From UMGS1370 sp963557065 (GTDB lineage Bacteria; Bacillota; Clostridia; Lachnospirales; Lachnospiraceae), in assembly GCA_963557065.1 (NCBI GenBank), contig CAUWCT010000067.1, forward strand, positions 1 through 17,590: DNA of 17,590 nucleotides. Reading direction: 5' to 3'. Numbering within the stretch: the stretch's first letter is position 1; each line of letters begins with the position of its first letter. Under the pieces are notes generated by a model that saw only the letters and a list, made by a program, of their open reading frames with translations, was not told the DNA's origin and ran no database searches. Shown here piece by piece: positions 8,263 through 14,294 of the stretch. The position numbers and the translations under genes were made by a program.

Positions 8263-8940
8263 TTATGATGCCTGCTCTTTAATGTTTTTGGACACCGTAA
8301 TTTCCTGATTATCAATGTGTTCTCTTACTGCTGCTTTTGCCTCTGCGATGCTGTGTTTGCGGATGCAGCGCAGAATATTCTCATGCTCCACTAAAAGCAC
8401 CTGGCGCTTGCCTCCGTCTTTAATATATTCTAACCGGTAGCGGTACATCTGCTCCCTTAAATTATTGAGAATCTGAACCAGCCGCTTATTGCCGGTTGCC
8501 TTGTAGATAAGTTCATGGAACTGCTCATCCGCTTCCGCAATCGCCATGACGTCTCCTTTATAAATAGCATCTGCAAATGCTTTCTGAGCTTCCTCGATCT
8601 CTTTAATCCCTTCTTCCGAAATTCTCTGGCAGGTCAGTTCAATGGCCAGTTCTTCTAACGAGCGGCGCACCTCCAGTACATCTTTCAGGCTCTTTTCCGA
8701 AATTCTGGCAACCTCTGCTCCTTTTCTGGGAATCATTAATACCAATCCTTCCAGTTCAAGTTTGCGGATGGCTTCCCGAATCGGTGTCCTGCTGACGCCC
8801 AGCCGCTCTGCAAGCTGAATTTCCATCAGTCTCTCTCCCGGTTCCAGTTCCCCCTTTAAAATTGCCTGGCGAAGAGTATTAAATACCACATCCCTTAATG
8901 GCAGATACTCATTCATTGTTACCCGAAAATCGCTTCCCAT
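8263..8940 (-). CDS. GntR-family transcriptional regulator, FadR/FCD subgroup
   Basis: 225 residues. The N-terminal winged helix-turn-helix of GntR type occupies about 15-75, with the signature GELEPGERLMEIQLAERLGV (31-50) then SRTPIREAIRKLELEGL. The C-terminal all-helical FCD ligand domain (about 85-215) shows EVRRSLEELA and a later FHELIYKATGN stretch. Such FCD domains usually bind a metal and a small carboxylate, so the regulator probably senses a metabolite, identity unknown. ATG at 8940 follows AAGGAGG 8 nt upstream. It begins 32 bp after the ispE stop on the same strand and is probably co-transcribed with ispE. No terminator is visible between it and the efflux operon promoter 40 bp further on. 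Confidence 0.93.
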   Translation of the reverse strand: MGSDFRVTMNEYLPLRDVVFNTLRQAILKGELEPGERLMEIQLAERLGVSRTPIREAIRKLELEGLVLMIPRKGAEVARISEKSLKDVLEVRRSLEELAIELTCQRISEEGIKEIEEAQKAFADAIYKGDVMAIAEADEQFHELIYKATGNKRLVQILNNLREQMYRYRLEYIKDGGKRQVLLVEHENILRCIRKHSIAEAKAAVREHIDNQEITVSKNIKEQAS

Positions 8941-8972
8941 GATTTTCTCCTCCTTGATTGTATTTCCTGTTT

Positions 8973-9878
8973 TTATATAGATAAAGTGTTATTTTTATTG
9001 TTAAAAATATTGGTAAGATATACCTGTTTTGCCAGTTCTCTGCTCTGGCCATAGCGCAGTTCTTCATATGCCGCAGATGCTGCTTTCGGATTATCAAAAA
9101 GCCCGAATACAGTAGGACCGCTTCCGCTCATCAGAGCCCCCAACGCTCCATGACGGTTCATAACCTCTTTAATTTCTTCAATAACCGGATATTTTTTTGC
9201 TGTAACCAATTCCAGAACATTGCCCAAACGATTCGACACATCCAGCAGATTTCCTGCGCTGATGGCATCTATCATGCCGTCAATATCCGGATGCTGGGAC
9301 GGTTTTAAGCTATTTGCATGAAGGTTCTCATACACATATCTGGTTGACACACTGATGGCCGGCTTTGCAAGGAGCACCCGGCACTGAGGCATAGGGGGGA
9401 GAGCTGTCAGTTTCTCGCCGATTCCTTCTGACAGCGCAGTTCCCCGCATAATACAGTAAGGTACATCAGCGCCTATCTTTACCCCTCTTGTCATCAGTTC
9501 TTCTCTGGACAGTCCCAAATGGAACATCTTATTAATTCCTACCAGAGCCGCTGCTGCATCGCTGCTTCCTCCTGCCATGCCTGCTGCAACCGGAATCAGT
9601 TTGCGCAGGCGGATAAATACGCCGTCTGTCACCTGAAATTCTTCCATCAGCATATGCGCTGCCTTATATACCAGGTTATTTTCATTAACCGGAAGGTAAG
9701 GCAGATTGGTTTCAATCTCAATTCCGGGTCTCTGGCGGAAAAATAAATCAATCTGATCATACAGCCCCACTGTCTGCATAATCATCCGAACTTCGTGGTA
9801 TCCGTCTTCCCGTTTTCTCAAAACATCCAGTCCTAAATTAATTTTTCCGTAAGCGCGAAGCTTAAAATGAGTTGCCAT
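8973..9878 (-). CDS. ispE: 4-diphosphocytidyl-2-C-methyl-D-erythritol kinase
   Basis: IspE is the GHMP-family kinase of the MEP isoprenoid pathway; it phosphorylates CDP-methylerythritol on the 2-hydroxyl using ATP. The 301-residue length is usual. The N-terminal AYGKINLGLDVLRKREDGYHE block holds K12, matching the catalytic Lys of the family. The glycine-rich ATP motif PVAAGMAGGSSDAAAAL is at 96-112, the catalytic Asp is in GADVPYC (D138), and the C-terminal GHMP motif is MSGSGPTVFG (250-259). Start ATG at 9878 has a moderate GAGGG upstream. It stands upstream of the gntR gene. The leader (9879-9960) carries several TGTAT/ATACA half-sites but no clear promoter. Near-certain from the motifs. 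Confidence 0.97.
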   Translation of the reverse strand: MATHFKLRAYGKINLGLDVLRKREDGYHEVRMIMQTVGLYDQIDLFFRQRPGIEIETNLPYLPVNENNLVYKAAHMLMEEFQVTDGVFIRLRKLIPVAAGMAGGSSDAAAALVGINKMFHLGLSREELMTRGVKIGADVPYCIMRGTALSEGIGEKLTALPPMPQCRVLLAKPAISVSTRYVYENLHANSLKPSQHPDIDGMIDAISAGNLLDVSNRLGNVLELVTAKKYPVIEEIKEVMNRHGALGALMSGSGPTVFGLFDNPKAASAAYEELRYGQSRELAKQVYLTNIFNNKNNTLSI

Positions 9879-10083
9879 AGACTTTCCCTCTGTATTTGTT
9901 TTTAGAATACATTATTTTGTATACTGTATTAATCTTGATACATTGTAAACGCTTCCACACCTTTTTTCAAGCCTTTTTTCGCCAAAAATCGTTCTTTGTC
10001 CAAAGTGCCGTACATTTAGGACGAAATACTATCTAAAATGGAATTTTTACATAACTAAAAAGAGTGCGCAACCTCGCGGAGCG
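9879..10083. other. Intergenic leader upstream of ispE
   Basis: No gene is seen. On the ispE side there is a cluster of short TGTAT and ATACA half-sites: ATACA 9907-9911, TGTAT 9918-9922, GTATAC 9919-9924, TGTAT 9925-9929 and ATACA 9938-9942. These could be sites for the co-operonic GntR protein, since GntR operators are often short palindromes centred on GTAC-like steps. No -35/-10 pair scores well. Confidence 0.35.
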
Positions 10084-10122
10084 TTTTTTCATTTGATAGG
10101 AAATTCCTATCAAATGAAAAAA
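10084..10122. repeat. Perfect 39-nt palindrome
   Basis: Arms of 19 nt (10084-10102 and 10104-10122) are exact reverse complements around a single A at 10103. The core is GATAGGAAATTCCTATC and the outer parts are CATTTG/CAAATG flanked by T6/A6. It abuts, and shares its A-tract with, the terminator of the DUF624 gene. It could act as a second back-up terminator stem or be a short dispersed palindrome. Confidence 0.75.
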
Positions 10123-10156
10123 TCCCAAAGTTCCTGGAAACCCAGGCCTTTGGGAT
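10116..10156 (-). terminator. Rho-independent terminator of the DUF624 gene
   Basis: On the minus strand the stem ATCCCAAAG (10156-10148) pairs with CTTTGGGAT (10130-10122), with an inner CCTGG/CCAGG stem, followed by T6 and a T-rich run (10122-10117). It starts 7 bp after the stop codon of the DUF624 gene, in the expected place and orientation. Confidence 0.85.
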
Positions 10157-10162
10157 CTGCCA

Positions 10163-10870
10163 TTAAATTGTCTTCTTTTCTTCCGGTTCATCTGCAAACA
10201 GGGGACGCAGTTCCCGGTCATCTTCTCTGTCGCTTTTTGGCATATACTTTTTAAAAACCCCATGAAACACAAAGGAGTTTACAAATGCAATCAAAGGAAA
10301 ACCAAATAAAAAGAACAGAACTGAAAACTGAGGAGCTGCAAAAAATGTAACAAACATCAGCACTACTACTGCCGCATCCATGACCAAAATTCCCAATGTC
10401 TGAAGAATATGACGGATAGACATAAAAAACGCATTAAATAAAGTACGCTTAATCGGATTATAAAAGCGGCTCTGCAGTGGAAATACATAAGTCAGAATAC
10501 AGATATAAATCAAGGATATGGAGCCAAAAACCGTTATCATCACTGTGCGGAGCGTTGACGGCTCTGTCTGCATATACATGAAGAAATACAAATCAAATCC
10601 AAGAATCAGACCGACTGTCAGCATAATCAGCCAGATAATCGTGGACTGTTTGAAATTTTCCCTGAAGGACTTAAAAAATGACTTAATGGTATAGCCATCT
10701 TCATCCCGAACCAGTTTTAATGTCACATAGTAAAGCGCAGTAGTGGAAGCTCCTGCCGTAACAATCGGAATGGATGTCACAATCCATAAAATATTCAGCA
10801 CTATTAAATCTCCCAGCTTACCGATAAAACGCCAAACCGGATTATCATAATTAAACAATCCCTGCAGCAT
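10163..10870 (-). CDS. YesL/DUF624-family integral membrane protein
   Basis: The 235-residue protein opens with the family signature NYDNPVWRFIGKLGDLIVLN (7-26), then a conserved ITSIP-type turn (VTSIPIVTAGAS) and five hydrophobic segments at about 22-45, 76-100, 109-131, 152-178 and 180-203. The C-terminus is short and charged (about 210-235). DUF624 proteins are common in Firmicutes and often sit beside sugar ABC transporters and glycan-degradation genes, but their biochemical role is not established. No transporter is adjacent here; the neighbour is a divergent membrane-anchored protein of unknown function. Start ATG at 10870 has only a weak ribosome binding site (GAGTAGGT). A clear terminator follows the stop. 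Confidence 0.9.
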   Translation of the reverse strand: MLQGLFNYDNPVWRFIGKLGDLIVLNILWIVTSIPIVTAGASTTALYYVTLKLVRDEDGYTIKSFFKSFRENFKQSTIIWLIMLTVGLILGFDLYFFMYMQTEPSTLRTVMITVFGSISLIYICILTYVFPLQSRFYNPIKRTLFNAFFMSIRHILQTLGILVMDAAVVVLMFVTFFAAPQFSVLFFLFGFPLIAFVNSFVFHGVFKKYMPKSDREDDRELRPLFADEPEEKKTI

Positions 10871-10904
10871 ACCTACTCATTCCTCACTTTTTCTCTTAAT
10901 CATT

Positions 10905-11001
10905 TAACCATTCCGTCATACATCTTCTCGTCCGCTTGCAGCGGACAAAAATCGCCAGGCGTCTGTTCCCGTCTAAATCTTCGCATGACTGAACGGTTAC
11001 C
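10905..11001. repeat. Palindromic intergenic repeat, copy 2
   Basis: The ends are imperfect inverted repeats: TAACCATTCCGTC (10905-10917) against GACTGAACGGTTA (10987-10999), 11 of 13 matching. An inner hairpin is GTCCGCT (10930-10936), a TGC loop, then AGCGGAC (10940-10946). The CTGAACNGTTACC end and the CTTCT-x-GTCCGCT core are shared with copy 1 at 91-151, but the interior is longer. It lies between two divergent genes and contains no reading frame of note. Confidence 0.65.
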
Positions 11002-11078
11002 ATTATAGCGAATCTGACATAAAAAATCAACTTTCCTCAGGATTTCATAATTTTTTCATAATTTTTTCAGGTTTTTGT

Positions 11079-11086
11079 GTTATACT
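11079..11086 (+). promoter_or_regulatory. Extended -10 promoter of the downstream gene
   Basis: TGTTATACT (11078-11086) is an extended -10 element, TG-n-TATACT. The position 17 bp upstream of it (ATAATT) is a poor -35, as is common for extended -10 promoters. The inferred start is near 11093, giving a leader of about 55 nt before the ATG at 11148. Confidence 0.5.
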
Positions 11087-11147
11087 TCAAGAAATGCGTA
11101 TCTTTCCTTTTGCAGCGGATACGACTTCCAGAAAAGAGGATAATTCT

Positions 11148-11828
11148 ATGTCTTTAAAAGAATCTTTAAAAACTGAAGTAAATGAAGAAAAAGCAAAGCT
11201 TAAAAATATGTCCTTTCGGGATAAGCTGTGGTACATATGGGAGTATTATAAAATCCACATGGTAATCGGCTGTGTGATCCTGTTTTTCCTGTATGCCATC
11301 GGCACTATCTTTTATCAAAAAAGCTTTACCACTCAATTATACTGCGTGATCATGAATGACCACTCTACCGCAGGCGCTGACTATGAAAAACTGGCCGCTG
11401 ACTTTAAGACCCGTATGGGATACGGGGAAAAAGACAAAGTAGATATGGACACCAGTTTATACATTAATTTTGGAGAAAATACCTCCCAGATGGACTATGC
11501 TTCTCTTGCAAAAGTAACCGCTATTATTGCCAGCAAAGATTTAGATGTAATGATTGCAAATACGGATGCCATTGATCATTATGCAGTAAATGGAGGTTTT
11601 TTAAATCTGGAAGAAGCACTTCCGGCAGACTTGTGGGAACTGGTAAAAGAGGATGTCTATATGGCCAAAGATGAAGCCGGCAATTCCTTTCCTGCTGCCA
11701 TCAATCTGGAACAATCCCTGTTTCACGAAAAAGCCGGTACTCAAATGAAGGAAGCTTATTTCTCCCTTATTGGCAACTCCACCCGTACAGATACGGCAAT
11801 CCAGTTTCTTCGGTATCTGTATGAGTAA
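11148..11828 (+). CDS. Membrane-anchored protein of unknown function
   Basis: I do not recognise a named family. The 226-residue product has a short charged cytoplasmic part with a Lys/Glu-rich start (1-33), one membrane segment (about 37-57) and an outside domain of about 165 residues. That domain includes a segment (ASKDLDVMIANTDAIDHYAV) resembling the lobe pattern of extracellular solute-binding proteins, so it may be a small degenerate binding-protein-like domain; this is inference. I chose ATG 11148 because AGAGGA (11135-11140) lies 7 nt upstream; the frame extends back to 11094, but that ATG coincides with the likely transcription start. It is divergent from the DUF624 gene. Its last 62 bp overlap the tail of the convergent GNAT gene. 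Confidence 0.75.
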   Translation: MSLKESLKTEVNEEKAKLKNMSFRDKLWYIWEYYKIHMVIGCVILFFLYAIGTIFYQKSFTTQLYCVIMNDHSTAGADYEKLAADFKTRMGYGEKDKVDMDTSLYINFGENTSQMDYASLAKVTAIIASKDLDVMIANTDAIDHYAVNGGFLNLEEALPADLWELVKEDVYMAKDEAGNSFPAAINLEQSLFHEKAGTQMKEAYFSLIGNSTRTDTAIQFLRYLYE

Positions 11829-12543
11829 ACAGCCTCCAAAAACCCAAACTCTCCGCCACCTTACGGGATAAAAGATTGGAAGGAGCAATCTGCAGACAGA
11901 TTTTACATTCCAGTTCCCAGTCTGTATACGCCATCACAGCCTGACAGGCTTCCCTGGCCAGCCCCTTCTTCCTGTAAGGTGAAAAAATATGATACCCCAT
12001 TTCCAGATATTCGTCCGGATATTCCCCTGCCAGTTTGAGTCTGCCGCAGACAGTATCATCCGGATTCCATACGCCGGCTGTCCCCACCAGGCAGCCGCTC
12101 TTTTTTTCTTCCAAAATCCACAATCCATACTCAAAGAAACCATACTGGCAGGAAATGTAGGATTTCAAATCTTCCCTGCTTTTAAATGCCCGAATGTTTT
12201 CCGCTTCCACCCCTGCTTCCAATTCCTGCTGAAATGGAAGCAATTTTTCAAAGTCTCCTAAATCCGCTTCCCGAATAAGAAGCCGTTCCGTTTCACAAAT
12301 ATTCCAGGGAAGCCGTTTCTCCCTCCTCACCAGACGTTCGGCAATCATCAAAAGCCGTTCCTCACTGGCTTCCTCCCAATTTATAAGAAATGTGGACAGC
12401 CATGGACAGGCATTGGCACATGTTTCTCCAATACCAAGAACGGCCCTTCCAGCCGCTTTTGCAGCCAGAAGAGCCTCTGGTTCGTCCGCTATCAAGACCT
12501 CGTAAAACTGCCCATTTACCATTACACCGCAGGTCTTTTTCAT
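11767..12543 (-). CDS. GNAT-family N-acetyltransferase with an N-terminal extension
   Basis: The C-terminal half (about 82-258) is a GNAT fold. It begins with ETERLLIREADLGDFEKL (84-101), has the acetyl-CoA pyrophosphate-binding motif YRKKGLAREA (190-199; R-x-x-G-x-A) and the late NLLSRKVAESLGF segment (223-235) typical of RimJ/RimL-like members. The first 80 residues are unusual for GNATs. Their pattern ADEPEALLAAKAAGRAVLG recalls the D-x-x-x-L-x-A-A-x-A-G motif near the end of HAD-type phosphatases, which suggests a fused fragment or helper domain; this is tentative. It follows the cyclophilin gene by 3 bp with only a weak ribosome binding site, so translation is probably coupled. Substrate unknown. 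Its 3' end overlaps the convergent gene by 62 bp. Confidence 0.85.
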   Translation of the reverse strand: MKKTCGVMVNGQFYEVLIADEPEALLAAKAAGRAVLGIGETCANACPWLSTFLINWEEASEERLLMIAERLVRREKRLPWNICETERLLIREADLGDFEKLLPFQQELEAGVEAENIRAFKSREDLKSYISCQYGFFEYGLWILEEKKSGCLVGTAGVWNPDDTVCGRLKLAGEYPDEYLEMGYHIFSPYRKKGLAREACQAVMAYTDWELECKICLQIAPSNLLSRKVAESLGFWRLFTHTDTEETGLPYLYGWSCQ

Positions 12544-12546
12544 ACT

Positions 12547-13065
12547 TTAGCTGTGTTCCGGATCTGGGTAAGTCTCACCAAATGTCTCAACTGTGATGCT
12601 CTTAATCTTCTGTTCCTTCATCGGTCTGTCACTGTAATCTGTGCGGACATCGGCAATCTTATTGACAATATCCATTCCCTCGATTATCTGGCCGAATGCA
12701 GCATAAGCGCCATCTAAATGAGGAGATGTCTCGTGCATGATAAAGAACTGGGAACCGGCAGAATCCGGATGCATGGCTCTTGCCATAGACAGCACGCCCG
12801 GAGTATGGCGAAGATCGTTCTGGAATCCATTCTGGCTAAATTCACCTTTGATGGTGTATCCAGGGCCGCCCATACCTGTACCGTCCGGACATCCTCCCTG
12901 AATCATAAAGCCTTTTATGACCCGATGAAAAATCAGGCCGTCATAAAAGCCCTTGCCTGCCAGACTTAAAAAGTTATTTACTGTATTAGGCGCTACTTCA
13001 GGATAGAGTTCTGCCTTCATTACATCGCCATTTTCCATTGTAATTGTAATAATTGGGTTTTTCAT
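12547..13065 (-). CDS. Peptidyl-prolyl cis-trans isomerase, cyclophilin type
   Basis: A 172-residue single-domain cyclophilin with no signal peptide, so cytoplasmic. It catalyses cis-trans isomerisation of X-Pro bonds. Catalytic-site motifs are present: FHRVIKGFMIQGG (46-58, with the catalytic Arg at 48), GSQFFI (104-109) and HLDGAYAAFG (116-125); the Trp found in eukaryotic members is absent, as in many bacterial ones. ATG at 13065 follows GGAGGAAAG. It is the first gene of a two-gene operon with the GNAT gene, under a good promoter (13145-13117). A 6-bp hairpin (13083-13103) stands just before the ribosome binding site. Confidence 0.96.
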   Translation of the reverse strand: MKNPIITITMENGDVMKAELYPEVAPNTVNNFLSLAGKGFYDGLIFHRVIKGFMIQGGCPDGTGMGGPGYTIKGEFSQNGFQNDLRHTPGVLSMARAMHPDSAGSQFFIMHETSPHLDGAYAAFGQIIEGMDIVNKIADVRTDYSDRPMKEQKIKSITVETFGETYPDPEHS

Positions 13066-13082
13066 TTCATCTTTCCTCCATC

Positions 13083-13103
13083 CGGGGACTGTAAAACTCC
13101 CCG
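13083..13103 (-). other. 5' leader hairpin before the cyclophilin gene
   Basis: CGGGGA (13083-13088) pairs with TCCCCG (13098-13103) around a 9-nt loop. On the minus strand it lies in the mRNA leader, immediately 5' of the GGAGG ribosome binding site. It may stabilise the message or tune initiation. Too small to call a riboswitch. Confidence 0.5.
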
Positions 13104-13116
13104 TTTCTTACCGTTG

Positions 13117-13145
13117 ATTTTAGCAGATCTGACAGGCCATTGCAA
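13117..13145 (-). promoter_or_regulatory. Promoter of the cyclophilin-GNAT operon
   Basis: On the minus strand: -35 TTGCAA (13145-13140), exactly 17 bp, then -10 TAAAAT (13122-13117) preceded by TG-n, an extended -10. Start near 13110, giving a leader of about 45 nt containing the hairpin. Confidence 0.7.
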
Positions 13146-13307
13146 GATTTTTTCTGTACGCTTTTCCGATTCGGGAAAGTATTTGTCCTCCTCCCAATCT
13201 CTTTCACCCTCTTGTCCCACTCAAAATCATCCTTTTTCTTTCTTCTTTTTTCATCATTTTTAAACCGTTCCCTCTTCTTTTTCCTGATTCCATTTTCTCT
13301 CTTTTTA

Positions 13308-13335
13308 CCGCCCACAATGGGCGGATTTTTGTTTC
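13308..13335 (+). terminator. Terminator-like hairpin, + strand, no gene upstream
   Basis: CCGCCCA (13308-13314), loop CAA, TGGGCGG (13318-13324), then ATTTTTGTTTCTTTC. The T-tract is only on the + strand side. The nearest + gene ends at 11828, about 1.5 kb away, with two minus-strand genes between, so it does not terminate any gene still present. Confidence 0.6.
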
Positions 13336-13523
13336 TTTCTTCTTTTCCATTTTTTTAACCGGCCTCTTTAAATCAGACAGTCAGTTCCTTTTCCACCTTT
13401 CATTTTTCCCTTTATTTACAAGGGTTTCAGGACTTTTTCATTTTTCCTTTTCTCCATTTTTAAAAGAGAGAAAAAACTCAGGAAAGCCTTGTCTGTAATA
13501 CTGTTCGGTTGAAAAAGAACGAA

Positions 13524-13577
13524 AACAAACAAAAGAAAAAGCAGGGCCAACAGGATATGAAATCCTGTCAGCCCTGC
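13524..13577 (-). terminator. Strong Rho-independent terminator, minus strand, no gene upstream
   Basis: On the minus strand GCAGGGC-tg-ACAGGAT, loop TTCAT, ATCCTGT-tg-GCCCTGC forms a 14-bp stem with a 2x2 internal loop (13577-13541), followed by TTTTTCTTTTGTTTGTTTTC (13540-13521). The structure is textbook, but the minus strand upstream carries no gene until the toxin operon beyond 15,088. It is probably left from a lost minus-strand gene. Confidence 0.8.
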
Positions 13578-13638
13578 GGAAAGGGTGATTTTCTTTGACT
13601 TTGTTCCCTATGTGTTTTAGGCGGGATAGGTCAGTGGG

Positions 13639-14294
13639 TTGGTGTGGGATGGGAACAGCAATACCCTGAAAGTCATACTCCGTTCTTTAAAAGATTCCGG
13701 TTATGATGTTTATTATCACGTTCTCAATGCCAGTGATTACGGTGTTGCCCAAATCCGGAAACGCATCTATCTGGTCTGCTTCCACAAGGATCTGGACATT
13801 TCTTTCCAGTTTCCCAAACGATTTGAAAGCAATGTGGCGATTGAGGATTATCTGGAACCATGTACAGATGAATCCTGTTTTATTGATCCGAAGTTGATTA
13901 CCCTGTATAAAGAAGACCTTGCCAACCGGATCTCCAACACCTGTCGAATCGGATACATTGGCGAACGACATGAAGATGGACACATCGGACAGGGACAACG
14001 GATTTTTCCATTAAAGGCCACAGCCCAACTTTCGTTGCATCTGGAAGAGGTTCCGCCGGTTATACCGAAGCCTATTACATGGACGGACGGGTAAGAAGGT
14101 TGACTCCGCATGAAGCAACCCGGATTCTGGGATTCCCGGATGATTTTATCTTCCCTGTTTCCAGCGAAAGGGCCTATGAACAGATTGGAAACAGCGTGGC
14201 CGTCCCGGTATTAAAAAAGATTGCCGAAGGAATCGCAGACACCGGTATTTTTAAGCCACTTAGTAAGAGTCCGGAGGTGGTTTATGGAAACTAA
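13639..14294 (+). pseudogene. C5-cytosine DNA methyltransferase remnant (5' truncated, frameshifted)
   Basis: Only the C-terminal two thirds of a Dcm/HhaI-type cytosine-C5 methyltransferase survives. Frame 1 (13639-about 14016) has NTLKVILRSLKDSGYDV and the motif VIII region NASDYGVAQIRKR (QIRKR at about 13750-13764). The catalytic PCQ loop (motif IV), ENV (motif VI) and the S-adenosylmethionine motif I are missing, and a stop stands just upstream at 13627-13629. Near 14016-14017 (TTAAAGGCC) the frame shifts by one. Restoring one G gives LKGHSPTFVASGRG, the expected pre-motif IX sequence, continuing to RRLTPHEATRILGFPDDF and AYEQIGNSVAVPV (motifs IX-X). The broken frame would otherwise stop at 14092-14094. 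The 3' end overlaps the next methyltransferase by 11 bp, as in intact tandem methylase pairs of phages and integrative elements. Non-functional with high confidence. Confidence 0.9.

Larger units (their letters stand above)
13146..13638. other. Gene-free pyrimidine-rich stretch with two unattached terminators
   Basis: No coding region is supported in nearly 500 bp. From 13146 to about 13470 the + strand is almost all T and C (runs of TTTTTCTTTCTTC type). The only open frame (minus, 13315-13067) is a Lys/Arg/Glu-rich translation of this tract running across the cyclophilin promoter, so I do not call it. The stretch holds two terminator-like hairpins facing each other (13308-13335 and 13524-13577) and an imperfect inverted repeat (13418-13438 against 13471-13494). 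It separates chromosomal genes from methylase and toxin genes and is the probable boundary of the accessory segment. Confidence 0.6.

Noticed and set aside
13067..13315. 82-aa minus-strand open frame upstream of the cyclophilin gene
   Set aside because: It is a Lys/Arg/Glu-rich translation of a pyrimidine-rich tract, runs through the cyclophilin promoter and leader hairpin, and has no ribosome binding site.
14221..14283. Longer N-terminus for the beta-class methyltransferase
   Set aside because: It is out-of-frame translation of the C5-methylase tail, and GGAGG points to 14284.
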